Below, piece by piece: positions 33,664 to 43,040 of a DNA stretch of 64,000 bases; the first letter of the stretch is position 1; every line of letters begins with the position of its first letter. The position numbers and the translations under genes were made by a program. The stretch lies in contig NZ_MRCM01000005.1 in assembly GCF_002303885.1 (NCBI RefSeq), positions 186,001 through 250,000 of the forward strand. Reading direction: 5' to 3'. The DNA is from Flavobacterium sp. ACN2 (GTDB lineage Bacteria; Bacteroidota; Bacteroidia; Flavobacteriales; Flavobacteriaceae). The notes below the pieces were generated by a model that worked only from the letters and a program-made list of their open reading frames with translations, was not told where the DNA came from and did not search any database.

Positions 33664-36600
33664 ATGAAAAAGTTACTCTTTATTTCAGTGTTGTTTTTGT
33701 GCATTCAAGCAGCATTTGGACAAGCAAAAACAGTTACTGGAACAGTAAAAAGCAAAGCAGACGGAATTCCAATTCCAGGAGTCAGCGTCGTTATTCAAGG
33801 AACAAATAATGGCACAACCACTGACTTTGATGGAAACTACAGCATTTCTGTAGCGCCGGGACGAACTCTAAGCTTTAGTTATATGGGTTATGAAACTCAA
33901 TCAATTAAAGTGGAAAGCCAACAGAAAATAAATGTTGGTCTTATAGAAAGCACTTCGAAACTAGACGAAGTTGTTGTTGTAGGTTTTGCTTCTCAGAAAA
34001 AAACGAACTTAACAGGAGCTGTTGCCAATATTGATGTTGCTAAAACAATTGGAAGCAGACCTTTAACTGATGTTAGTAAAGCTTTACAAGGTACTACTCC
34101 GGGTGTAAACATTAATTTTAACTCAGGAAATATTAACCGTGCCGCAAAAATCAACATTCGTGGAGCGGGTACAATTAATGGTTCAGACGATCCTTTAATA
34201 TTAGTAGACGGTGTTCCTACCGACTTATCATTGATTAACCCAAATGATATCGCAACGATGTCTGTACTTAAAGATGCTGCTTCTGCATCTATTTATGGTG
34301 CTCGTGCTGCGTTTGGTGTTGTTCTTATTACTACAAAAAGCGGAAAAACGGGTGAAGGAAAAGTGAGATTTTCGTATTCAGCAAATACTGCTTTTGTAAA
34401 TCCGATTTCTACACTTAAATTCTTAGATCCAACAGAAGAAATTCCAGGATTGATCGCTGCAGGAACAAGAACGGATGGTTCTACTCCAGAGATTTTTGGT
34501 CAGAACTACAGCATTTTATTAGACGGAATTAAAAATTGGAAAGCAAAATACGCAAACAATCGTACCAGTAATGAAATGGTTTATGGAGAAGATTGGGAAA
34601 TAAAAAATGGTGTTCCTTATTTTTACAGAGTTTGGGATGCAAATAAAGAATTGTATGCTAGTAATGCGTTACAAACAACGCATAATGTTTCTGCACAAGG
34701 AAATTTAGGTGATAAAAGTTCATTCTTTGCTTCGTTCGGATTGACCAACCAAGATGGTATGTTAAGAGTAAATCAGGAAAAAAGACAAAGAATCAACATC
34801 AACTTAGGTTTTACAACAAAATTAGCAGATTGGCTTACTGGAGATTTCAAAGTAATGACAATCAATAGTTCTTACGATCAGCCGTTTAACTATTATGGAG
34901 GTTCTGGAACCGATGACACAGGTTACGGAGGTTACTTTGGTTATGCGCTTCGTTGGGGGCAATATTTCCCGAATTTTGGAACTTACAGAGGATACAATTT
35001 CCGTACAGCTGGAGGATATTTATCTAATGCTTCTAGAAACGAAAACAATAAACGCAATACAAGGTTAAGCGCTAGATTTACAGCAGATATTACAAAAGAT
35101 TTAAACCTTATCACTGAAATTAGCAGTGTAAACGATTATTACAACAGAAAACAAAATGGTGGTAAATTCTTAGCATGGGACAGCTGGTCTGCAATGCCAT
35201 ACGATGCAACTACAATTCAAACTGCAACTCCTGCAACTCTTGAAACAGGAAATGATTTTGTTGGACAATCAAAACAAGAGTCAACTACAAATGTGGTAAA
35301 CATTTATGGTAACTATAAAAAACAATTTGACAAGCATAATTTCAAATTCTTAGCTGGTTTCAACTCAGAATGGCAAAATTTATCTCGCAACTATGCAAGA
35401 AGAAATACGCTTTTAGACAAATCAAAACCAGAATTTAACCTTGCGGTAGGAGAACAATTTGTTTCTGGAGCTGCAAACACAGATTTAAATCCAACGGTAA
35501 CAGAATACTCAATTGCAGGTTTCTTTGGACGTGTGAATTATGATTATAACGGAATTTATTTAGTTGAATTAAATGCTCGTTACGATGGTTCTTCAAGATT
35601 CCCAACTAACGAACAATGGGGATTCTTCCCTTCTGCTTCTGTAGGATACAAAATTGTGAACGAGAAATTTATGGAAGGAACTCGCGGATGGTTAAATGAT
35701 CTTAAATTGCGTGGTTCTATCGGATCAATCGGTAACCAAAATGTTGGAAACAATGCTTTCTTATCGATCATGACAGCTAAAAATCCTTCTTGGGTAAATA
35801 GCGGTGCTACTCTTCCTCCTTCTACAAACTTACCAACAAACGTAGACCCTGCATTAACTTGGGAAAAAGTAATGACAAAAGATGTGGGTATCGATGTTAA
35901 AATATTTGATATGCTGGGTGCTTCTTTTGATTGGTATCAGCGTGATACAAAAGGAATGCTTGCTCCTGGTATAACACTTCCAGGTTCATTTGGACAGACT
36001 TCTGCACAAACTAACTCAGGAAACATGAGAACTCAAGGTTGGGAGCTTTCTTTGAACTTTAATAAAAATTTAAGCGAAACGGCTTCTGTTTTTGTTGATC
36101 TTGCTTTATCTGATTCTAAATCGGTTATTACAAAATGGAACAACTCTTCTAAATTATTAGCTTTAGTTACTCCAGATACGAAACCTTACTATGATGGTTA
36201 TGAAATTGGTCAAATCTGGGGATTAACTAGTGATAGACTTTTACAGGCTGATGACGTAATTACTAATAACGGAAAAACGGTAAATGGTGTTGACTACTCT
36301 AAAACAATGGGTGGAAACTTTAAGTACGGAGCTGGAGACGTTCATTATGTAGACGTAGATGGTGATGGAGCGATTACTCGTGGAGCTGGAACTGCAGATG
36401 ATCATGGAGATTTGAAAAAAATTGGTAACTCAACTCCTCGTTACAGATACGGTATCACATTAGGTGGTAAATTCCGCGGATTTGATATTTCTACTTTCTT
36501 CCAAGGAGTTGGAAAACGTGATTACTGGGCTGCTTCAGATGCTGTATTGCCTTTCTTCCGTGCGCCTCAGCAAATGTACGCCAACCAAGCAGATTACTGG

Positions 36601-36951
36601 ACTCCAGAAAACACAGATGCTTATTTTCCAAATCCATACTATGGTAACGAAGCAAATACTTTTGGGTCAGGTACTCAAGGTCAGAACAACTTTGTTACTT
36701 CTACAAGATATTTGTTAGACATGTCTTATTTCCGTCTAAAAAACTTTACTATCGGATATAATTTGCCAGTAGCTCTTGTAAAAAAAGCAGGATTAGAAAA
36801 AGTAAGATTATATACTTCTGGTGAAAATATTGCGACTTGGGCAGACAAACGTCTTCCTGTAGATCCTGAAATCGACGAAACAGAAGTTTTCTGGGGAAGA
36901 GCTTATCCTTACACAAAAACATGGTCAGTTGGTGTTGATATCTCTTTCTAA
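33664..36951 (+). CDS. SusC/RagA-family TonB-linked outer-membrane transporter
   Basis: A 1095-residue SusC-type protein. Signal peptide MKKLLFISVLFLCIQAAFGQ; CarboxypepD_reg-like domain (VTGTVKSKADGIPIPGVSVV, ending FSYMGYETQSIKV); TonB box LDEVVVVGFASQKK; plug (LTDVSKALQGTTPGVNIN, INIRGAGTINGSDDPLILVD, SVLKDAASASIYGARAAFGV); barrel ending WSVGVDISF. It forms, with the SusD-like lipoprotein 25 bp downstream, a bed-bin glycan importer of the outer membrane. With MurQ, NamZ and NagZ-like genes following, muropeptides or MurNAc-GlcNAc oligomers are the likely cargo. It is the first gene of the rightward arm. Confidence 0.96.
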   Translation: MKKLLFISVLFLCIQAAFGQAKTVTGTVKSKADGIPIPGVSVVIQGTNNGTTTDFDGNYSISVAPGRTLSFSYMGYETQSIKVESQQKINVGLIESTSKLDEVVVVGFASQKKTNLTGAVANIDVAKTIGSRPLTDVSKALQGTTPGVNINFNSGNINRAAKINIRGAGTINGSDDPLILVDGVPTDLSLINPNDIATMSVLKDAASASIYGARAAFGVVLITTKSGKTGEGKVRFSYSANTAFVNPISTLKFLDPTEEIPGLIAAGTRTDGSTPEIFGQNYSILLDGIKNWKAKYANNRTSNEMVYGEDWEIKNGVPYFYRVWDANKELYASNALQTTHNVSAQGNLGDKSSFFASFGLTNQDGMLRVNQEKRQRININLGFTTKLADWLTGDFKVMTINSSYDQPFNYYGGSGTDDTGYGGYFGYALRWGQYFPNFGTYRGYNFRTAGGYLSNASRNENNKRNTRLSARFTADITKDLNLITEISSVNDYYNRKQNGGKFLAWDSWSAMPYDATTIQTATPATLETGNDFVGQSKQESTTNVVNIYGNYKKQFDKHNFKFLAGFNSEWQNLSRNYARRNTLLDKSKPEFNLAVGEQFVSGAANTDLNPTVTEYSIAGFFGRVNYDYNGIYLVELNARYDGSSRFPTNEQWGFFPSASVGYKIVNEKFMEGTRGWLNDLKLRGSIGSIGNQNVGNNAFLSIMTAKNPSWVNSGATLPPSTNLPTNVDPALTWEKVMTKDVGIDVKIFDMLGASFDWYQRDTKGMLAPGITLPGSFGQTSAQTNSGNMRTQGWELSLNFNKNLSETASVFVDLALSDSKSVITKWNNSSKLLALVTPDTKPYYDGYEIGQIWGLTSDRLLQADDVITNNGKTVNGVDYSKTMGGNFKYGAGDVHYVDVDGDGAITRGAGTADDHGDLKKIGNSTPRYRYGITLGGKFRGFDISTFFQGVGKRDYWAASDAVLPFFRAPQQMYANQADYWTPENTDAYFPNPYYGNEANTFGSGTQGQNNFVTSTRYLLDMSYFRLKNFTIGYNLPVALVKKAGLEKVRLYTSGENIATWADKRLPVDPEIDETEVFWGRAYPYTKTWSVGVDISF

Positions 36952-36976
36952 TCTCTAACTATTCAAAACTCTTACA

Positions 36977-38710
36977 ATGAAAAAATATAATATAAAATCT
37001 AAGTTTCTGCTAATGTTTGCAACTGCTTTACTTGCAGGAAGCGCAGTTAGCTGTTCAGATTATCTTACTGATGATCCTGCAGATAAATTTACAAACGATA
37101 ACTTTTGGCAGTCAGAAGATAACGTAAAAACCTTTTCATGGCTTAATTATGATACTTTTTATGGTTATGGAAACGGAACGACAATCGGACTTTCTTTCTT
37201 CTACTACCATGGAAGTGATTATAGAGTAGATGATAACTTGTCTGCCTTTACTTTCTATCAAATGCCAGTTACAGCTGCAACTACGAATCTTTATTCTTGG
37301 AATGAATATTACACGCTTATCCGTCGTTGCAACTTGATGCTGGAAAAAGTACCAACAGTAAGTATGTCTACGGAGAAAAAGAACCACTATATTGGAGTTG
37401 CCAAATTTTTTAGAGCTTACACTTATTTCCGTTTAGTGCAAAAATTTGGTGATGTACCGTATACTGATCAGTATTTAGCTCAAGCTGATGCAGAAGTATA
37501 CGCTCCTGCAAAACCAAGAGCCGAAATTATGGACAAAGTAATTGCAGAATTACAAGAAGCTGCAGATTTAATGTTGGTTAGCGATGATAAAAACGTTACA
37601 GCAAATAAATACACTGCTTACGCTGCTTTAAGTAATGCTTGTCTTTACGAAGGTACGTACAGAAAATACCATTTAGGACAAGATGGAAGCGCTTACTTAA
37701 ACAAAGCAAAAGCAGCTTCATTGATGATCATGAACAATCCAAGCTACAAATTGAATGCAGATTGGAAAGGACTTTACAACTCAGTTGAATTGCTTGGAAA
37801 TACAGAGGTGATATTGGCAAAACGTTATTTAACAAACGTATTAATGCACTCACTTCAAAACTACACGAATACTTCAACGATTCAGTATGGTTTAACAAAA
37901 TGGGCGGCTGACAGTTATGTAACGACAAACGGATTGCCAATTCAGCAAACTGGAAACAGCCAATATACTGGTGACGATACGGCTGCTAAAACATTTGCTA
38001 ACAGAGATCCTCGCTTTGCAAAAACAGTAAACCCAGCAAATTATGGTTATAAAGGAAAACCTTTTGGTACTGCAGCTTTGGTTTCTATGTCAGGATATGT
38101 ATTTGAATTGTACAACAACCCTGCTACAACAGGTCCAGATGTAACTACTGGAGGACGTAACTACACAGATGCTCCATTATTTACTTTAAGTGAAGTTTAT
38201 TTAAATTATGCTGAAGCTTGCGCTGAATTAGGAACAGCAACCAACAGCGATCTTGATTTATCGATCAACAAAGTTCGTGCACGTGCAGGAATCGCTCCAT
38301 TAACTACTGACGGAGTAAATGCTTCCGCAAATGGTGTTCAGATTAACGACCCAAGAAGAACTTCTTCTTTAGAGCAATTAACTGGAGTAGTTAATCCGTT
38401 AATTTGGGAAGTTCGTCGTGAACGTCAAATCGAATTCATGAGCTGGACTACTTTAAGACAAGCTGATATTTACCGTTGGAAAAAAGGAGATTACCTAGAC
38501 ACTAGCAAAAACCCTGACGTGAACCTAGGAGCTAGAATTGGAACTCCAATTGGATCGCAAACTGTTGTGGACGGAAATGGATATGTGAAAATATACCCAG
38601 CAAGCACAAGAACTTTCGAACCTAAGCATTATTTAATGAACATTCCAACAAATGACATTGATTTGTACAAAGCTCAAGGTGTCGATTTAAAACAAAATCC
38701 AGGCTGGTAA
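36977..38710 (+). CDS. SusD/RagB-family nutrient-binding lipoprotein
   Basis: A 577-residue surface lipoprotein. The signal ends LLAGSAVSCSDYLTDDPAD, with cysteine at about residue 27. SusD-like N-terminal motif DDPADKFTNDNFWQSEDNVK, TPR-like helices (IGVAKFFRAYTYFRLVQKFGDVPY, the classic SusD motif) and the C-terminal RagB/SusD domain (LFTLSEVYLNYAEACAELG; LIWEVRRERQIEFMSWT) are present. It caps SusC on the cell surface and binds substrate. It is separated from susC by 25 bp and followed by a strong hairpin. Confidence 0.96.
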   Translation: MKKYNIKSKFLLMFATALLAGSAVSCSDYLTDDPADKFTNDNFWQSEDNVKTFSWLNYDTFYGYGNGTTIGLSFFYYHGSDYRVDDNLSAFTFYQMPVTAATTNLYSWNEYYTLIRRCNLMLEKVPTVSMSTEKKNHYIGVAKFFRAYTYFRLVQKFGDVPYTDQYLAQADAEVYAPAKPRAEIMDKVIAELQEAADLMLVSDDKNVTANKYTAYAALSNACLYEGTYRKYHLGQDGSAYLNKAKAASLMIMNNPSYKLNADWKGLYNSVELLGNTEVILAKRYLTNVLMHSLQNYTNTSTIQYGLTKWAADSYVTTNGLPIQQTGNSQYTGDDTAAKTFANRDPRFAKTVNPANYGYKGKPFGTAALVSMSGYVFELYNNPATTGPDVTTGGRNYTDAPLFTLSEVYLNYAEACAELGTATNSDLDLSINKVRARAGIAPLTTDGVNASANGVQINDPRRTSSLEQLTGVVNPLIWEVRRERQIEFMSWTTLRQADIYRWKKGDYLDTSKNPDVNLGARIGTPIGSQTVVDGNGYVKIYPASTRTFEPKHYLMNIPTNDIDLYKAQGVDLKQNPGW

Positions 38711-38744
38711 TTCGGTAAAACTGAAAAACCATATCTATAATACC

Positions 38745-38777
38745 ACTGCCTCCGACGTGAGACTTTTCGGAGGCAGT
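38745..38777 (+). terminator. Terminator after susCD
   Basis: ACTGCCTCCGA and TCGGAGGCAGT form an 11-bp GC-rich stem with an 11-nt loop, followed by ATTTT. It separates the susCD transcript from the downstream catabolic genes, which may rely on read-through or on their own promoter in 38778-38965, where I see no clear consensus. Confidence 0.8.
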
Positions 38778-38965
38778 ATTTTAAAATACTCTTTTTAAAC
38801 ACATTTTGACCAATAAAAAGGCCAAATAAAAAAATTAATCCTGATTCATGCAGGTTATATCTTGTTAGTATTTAGATTCCCCAAATCTGCCTAAAACATT
38901 CATATACTCCGATAAAATCTTAATTTTATTAGTCCATTTTGTCTCTAACTAATAACTGTATTAAA

Positions 38966-40168
38966 ATGATAAAATTTATAGCAAAAAGTGCTTTTGTTAC
39001 AGCATTTCTGTTTTATAGCCCGTCATATTCTGCAACCATTCAACCAGATAAAAATGTTATTTCAGCAGAAATTAATAACGCTGTTATAAAAACAGGTGCA
39101 GACAACTACGAAAAATACTTACCGCTTTTAAAAGATAAAAAAGTTGGAATTGTAACCAACCAGACCGGAATTTTATCTGATAAAACGCATGTGGTTGATT
39201 TTCTATTGGAGAAAAAAATTGCTGTTCAAACTATTTTTGCTCCCGAGCACGGATTTAGAGGAATAGCCGATGCCGGTGAACATATCGTTGATGGAAAAGA
39301 TCCGAAAACAGGTCTTCCGATTATTTCACTTTATGGCGACAACAAAAAACCAAAACGAGCGCAGTTATCTGGAATTGATGTCATGATTTTTGATTTACAA
39401 GACGTAGGAGCACGATTCTATACCTACATTTCTTCTTTGCATTATGTAATGGAAGCTTGTGCAGAAAACAATATTCAGCTTATTGTTTTTGATCGTCCAA
39501 ATCCAAATGGTTCTATTGTTGACGGACCGCTTTTAGAAAAAGAATTTACCAGTTTTGTCGGCATGCACCCTATTCCGCTCCTTCACGGAATGACAATTGG
39601 TGAATATGCGCAAATGGTAAATGGTGAAAAATGGCTAAAAGATGGCGCTCAATGTAAACTAACCGTTATTCCTTGTGTCGATTACAGCAGAACAATGCCT
39701 TACAGTTTATTGGTAAAACCATCTCCGAATTTACCAAATGACCAGTCTATAAATTTATACGCAAGTTTATGTCTTTTTGAAGGAACAAATGTGAGTATGG
39801 GACGCGGAACTGAGAAACAATTTCAAATCTATGGCTCTCCATTCTTAACCAAAACCAATTTCAGTTTTACTCCGAAACCCAATTTTGGAGCAAAAGACCC
39901 TTTATATGATGGTAAAGAATGCTTTGGAGAAGATTTAACGGCTTACCCAAAATTGAAACAATTAGAATTGAAATGGCTTATTAAAGCGTACCAGAATACC
40001 AGCGACAAAACAAAATTCTTCAACGCATTTTTTACCAAACTGGCTGGAACAAAAAAACTACAGCAGCAAATTGAAAGCGGTGTTTCTGAAAAAGAGATAA
40101 GAAAAACTTGGCAGAAAGATCTTGAAGCTTTCAAAAAAATGCGAACAAAATACCTGATTTATAAATAA
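38966..40168 (+). CDS. namZ: Exo-beta-N-acetylmuramidase NamZ (DUF1343, GH171), copy 2
   Basis: About 400 residues from the ATG in front of MIKFIAKSAFVTAFLFYSPS; an earlier in-frame TTG is less likely. After the signal peptide an extra 30 residues precede the conserved domain: GIVTNQTGILS, IFAPEHGFRGIADAGEHIV, VMIFDLQDVGARFYTYISSL, FDRPNPNGSIVDGP, LHGMTIGEYAQMVNG, VKPSPNLPNDQSINLYASLC and FEGTNVSMGRGTEKQFQIYG. The motifs match copy 1 almost word for word while loops differ, so these are paralogues that may differ in substrate length or location. It lies between susCD and murQ. Confidence 0.92.
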   Translation: MIKFIAKSAFVTAFLFYSPSYSATIQPDKNVISAEINNAVIKTGADNYEKYLPLLKDKKVGIVTNQTGILSDKTHVVDFLLEKKIAVQTIFAPEHGFRGIADAGEHIVDGKDPKTGLPIISLYGDNKKPKRAQLSGIDVMIFDLQDVGARFYTYISSLHYVMEACAENNIQLIVFDRPNPNGSIVDGPLLEKEFTSFVGMHPIPLLHGMTIGEYAQMVNGEKWLKDGAQCKLTVIPCVDYSRTMPYSLLVKPSPNLPNDQSINLYASLCLFEGTNVSMGRGTEKQFQIYGSPFLTKTNFSFTPKPNFGAKDPLYDGKECFGEDLTAYPKLKQLELKWLIKAYQNTSDKTKFFNAFFTKLAGTKKLQQQIESGVSEKEIRKTWQKDLEAFKKMRTKYLIYK

Positions 40169-40199
40169 TATTTCTAATTCAGTTCCCTTAGACTTAATT

Positions 40200-40368
40200 T
40201 TTTAAACAATAGAAACATAGACTTTGATAGACTTACACAAAAGCGTTTCATTAGCATACACACACATATATATTGCTATGCAGAAATGTAGTTCTCTTTG
40301 GTTTGCTTTTTAAAGATTGGTTACCTTTTTAAACAAAAATCAAAACCTGTGTTTCTATGTTTTTAAAA
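40200..40368. repeat. 169-bp palindromic element (copy 2 of the 9465-9606 family)
   Basis: Left end TTTTAAACAATAGAAACATA and right end CTGTGTTTCTATGTTTTTAA echo the inverted ends of the first copy, and GCGTTTCA again stands 43 bp from the left end. The arms are less perfect, so this copy has diverged. It occupies most of the spacer between namZ copy 2 and murQ. Confidence 0.65.
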
Positions 40369-40461
40369 TTAAATTCTAGATAAAAATATCAAACTATTAA
40401 TGCAAAATAGAGAAGCCTGATATTGGAAAAATCTCGGTTTCAAAAATCAAAAAAAAGAAAA

Positions 40462-41289
40462 ATGAAAAATAAAAACCCTGAAACTGAACAAGAATCTTTG
40501 TACAAAGACTTGGATCAAATGAGCGTGAAAGAACTTCTTACAAACATTAATACAGAAGACAAAAAAGTTCCGCATATTATTGAAGAACAGATTCCTAAAA
40601 TAGAAAAACTGGTTAAGGCCATTGTAAAAAAAATGCAGCTGGGCGGAAGATTATTTTATATTGGAGCTGGAACTTCTGGGAGAATCGGAATTTTAGACGC
40701 ATCTGAATGTCCGCCTACTTTTGGTGTTCCGCATGATATGATTATCGGAATCATTGCTGGTGGGGACACTGCCATTAGAAAAGCGGTAGAAAATGCTGAA
40801 GACGACACCGAACAAGCATGGAAGGATTTAGCAAAATTCGAAATTTCAAGCTTAGATATGATTATCGGAATTGCAGCTTCTGGTAATACACCTTACGTTT
40901 TAGGAGCCCTTAAAAAAGCTAAAGAACACAACATCAAAACAGGAAGTATTTCTTGTATCAGCAACGGACTTATTGCTCAAGAAGCTGATTATCCGATTGA
41001 GTTAATTGTAGGGCCTGAATTCTTAACAGGAAGTACGAGAATGAAAGCTGGAACGGCTCAAAAACTTACTTTAAATATGATTTCTACTTCGGTAATGATC
41101 AAATTAGGAAAAGTAAAAGGCAACAAAATGGTTGACATGCAGCTGTCTAACGAAAAATTGGTTAAACGCGGTATCAAGATGATTATGGAAGAACTTGGCA
41201 TTGAATACGATGTTGCCGAAGAATTACTGCACACACATAAAAGCGTTAGAGCTGTACTTTCAGCTCACAACAAAAATCACGAAAACTAA
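40462..41289 (+). CDS. murQ: N-acetylmuramic acid 6-phosphate etherase
   Basis: About 275 residues from the inner ATG (MKNKNPETEQESLYKDLDQM); 13 codons upstream remain open but are lysine-rich and start-like only at 40423. SIS-fold landmarks of MurQ are FYIGAGTSGRIGILDASECP, TFGVPHDMIIGIIAGGD, MIIGIAASGNTPYVLGALK, ELIVGPEFLTGSTRMKAGTA and the C-terminal VRAVLSA. The enzyme splits MurNAc-6-P into GlcNAc-6-P and D-lactate in the cytoplasm. Its neighbours supply the rest: NamZ and GH3 outside, a symporter for uptake, a D-lactate dehydrogenase in the divergent arm and nagA at 59.3 kb. No MurNAc kinase is visible nearby. Confidence 0.96.
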   Translation: MKNKNPETEQESLYKDLDQMSVKELLTNINTEDKKVPHIIEEQIPKIEKLVKAIVKKMQLGGRLFYIGAGTSGRIGILDASECPPTFGVPHDMIIGIIAGGDTAIRKAVENAEDDTEQAWKDLAKFEISSLDMIIGIAASGNTPYVLGALKKAKEHNIKTGSISCISNGLIAQEADYPIELIVGPEFLTGSTRMKAGTAQKLTLNMISTSVMIKLGKVKGNKMVDMQLSNEKLVKRGIKMIMEELGIEYDVAEELLHTHKSVRAVLSAHNKNHEN

Positions 41290-41366
41290 AAACCTATCAA
41301 AATCTTTTTATAGATTTATACAAATTCAAAAGCTGAATAAATTCATTTTTTGGAGTTTTTAACACC

Positions 41367-41394
41367 GACCTAACAGAGTAAAATCTGTTAGGTC
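41367..41394. terminator. Hairpin of the GACCTAACAGA type (variant copy 3)
   Basis: GACCTAACAGA and TCTGTTAGGTC form an 11-bp stem with loop GTAAAA in the spacer between murQ and the symporter gene. The core CTAACAG/CTGTTAG is shared with the hairpins at 9620 and 28452. The T-run is poor, so termination may be partial. Confidence 0.5.
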
Positions 41395-41456
41395 AATTAA
41401 AAAAATTTTTGATTTGAATTATTTATAAAAACCAAAAAAAACACCAAAACTATAAA

Positions 41457-42965
41457 ATGACACCAAGTACCATCCTTCTCCTTATTATCGTTTATTTCGG
41501 AACATTATTTTATATATCGCACAGAGTCAGCAGAAAAGACAGTGGAAATGAAGCCTTTTTTACTGCCAATAAAAATTCAAAATGGTATTTAGTTGCTTTC
41601 GGAATGATCGGAACGGCTCTTTCAGGAGTAACCTTTATTTCTGTTCCTGGAGAAGTTGGCGCACCAAGCGGTGAACAATTTAAATATTTTCAGTTTGTTT
41701 TAGGAAATGCGCTTGGATTTATTGTCATTACAAAATTATTGCTGCCTTTGTATTATAGAATGAATCTGACTTCGATTTATGGGTATATTGAGCAAAGAAT
41801 GGGCTTTTTCAGCTATAAAACAGCCGCTTCTATTTTCTTAATTAGCCGTACAATAAGTTCTGCTTTTAGATTGTATTTGGTAGTAATCGTTTTACAGCGT
41901 TTTGTATTCGATTTTTATCATGTTCCTTTTGCGTTTACGGTTTTAATTTCGCTGTTGCTTATCTTTTCTTATACCTATAAAGGCGGATTAAAAACAATTA
42001 TTATTACCGATACTTTACAAACGTTTTTCCTTGTAACTTCTGTTTTCCTTACTATTTATTTCATTTGCGATCGTATGGATTTGAGTGCCATTAGCGCATT
42101 TGAAGAAGTAAAAAACAGTAACTATTCTAAGATCTTTTTCTTTGATGATTTCTTTGGAAGTAAATTTCATTTTGTAAAACAAATTCTGGGCGGAATGTTC
42201 GTAACCATTGCCATGACTGGTTTGGATCAAGATTTAATGCAAAAAAACTTGAGCTGTAAAAACATTGGCGAAGCACAAAAAAATATGTTCACTTTTACAG
42301 GAATCTTTGTTGTAATCAATATTTTCTTTTTGAGCGTCGGAGCACTTTTATACATCTATGCAAACAAAAACGGAATTGCTGTTCCTACAGATTTAGTTAC
42401 AGGAAAACCAAGAACCGATTTGCTTTTCCCTGAAATTGCTTTAAATCACTTAGCACTTATTCCTGCAATTGTATTTTTATTAGGAATTATTGCTGCCACT
42501 TTTGCAACAACAGATTCTGCCCTAACAGCTCTAACAACTTCTTTTTGCGTTGACTTTCTAGGAATGGACAAAGCGGAAAATAGCCATAAGAAAAACACCG
42601 TAAAAATTAGACATTTAGTACATATCAGTTTCTCTATTTTAATCTTTTTTATCATCCTGATTTTTAACTCAATCAATGATAGTTCAGTCGTAGGAATGAT
42701 CTTTAAAGTTGCCTCTTACACTTACGGTCCATTATTAGGATTGTATGCTTTTGGTTTGTTCCAAAAATCAAGACATGTAAATGACAAACTAGTTCCGTTT
42801 ATCTGTTTACTATCCCCATTATTTACCTATTTTATCAATGAATATTCTAAAGTTTTATTTGCAGGATATGTTTTTGATAATGAATTAATTACACTAAACG
42901 GATTAATTACTTATTTCGGTTTATTTGTTACTAGTTCTCGCAGTGAGAAAGAAATAAGTTTCTAA
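41457..42965 (+). CDS. Sodium:solute symporter (SSS family)
   Basis: A 502-residue inner-membrane protein with about 13 helices. Landmarks include FFTANKNSKWYLVAFGMIGT near the N-terminus, LSGVTFISVPGEV, QFVLGNALGFIV, SRTISSAFRLYLVV, FSYTYKGGLKTIIITDTLQ, GLDQDLMQKNLSCKN and ATFATTDSALTALTTSF, all classic for the SSS family. In this position, between murQ and a NagZ-like gene, it is the natural candidate for import of MurNAc, GlcNAc or a disaccharide across the inner membrane. The specific substrate is inferred from context. Confidence 0.92.
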   Translation: MTPSTILLLIIVYFGTLFYISHRVSRKDSGNEAFFTANKNSKWYLVAFGMIGTALSGVTFISVPGEVGAPSGEQFKYFQFVLGNALGFIVITKLLLPLYYRMNLTSIYGYIEQRMGFFSYKTAASIFLISRTISSAFRLYLVVIVLQRFVFDFYHVPFAFTVLISLLLIFSYTYKGGLKTIIITDTLQTFFLVTSVFLTIYFICDRMDLSAISAFEEVKNSNYSKIFFFDDFFGSKFHFVKQILGGMFVTIAMTGLDQDLMQKNLSCKNIGEAQKNMFTFTGIFVVINIFFLSVGALLYIYANKNGIAVPTDLVTGKPRTDLLFPEIALNHLALIPAIVFLLGIIAATFATTDSALTALTTSFCVDFLGMDKAENSHKKNTVKIRHLVHISFSILIFFIILIFNSINDSSVVGMIFKVASYTYGPLLGLYAFGLFQKSRHVNDKLVPFICLLSPLFTYFINEYSKVLFAGYVFDNELITLNGLITYFGLFVTSSRSEKEISF

Positions 42966-42986
42966 TTCAGCATATCAATATTGATG

Positions 42987-43025
42987 AATCTATTTGAGTC
43001 TAAGTGTATTAAACTCAAATAGATT
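42987..43025 (+). terminator. Hairpin between symporter and GH3 fusion gene
   Basis: AATCTATTTGAGT and ACTCAAATAGATT form a perfect 13-bp stem with a 13-nt loop, 22 bp after the symporter stop and 15 bp before the next start. Only four T follow, so it may be a partial terminator or an mRNA-stability element. Confidence 0.5.
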
Positions 43026-43040
43026 TTAAAAAAAAATTAT

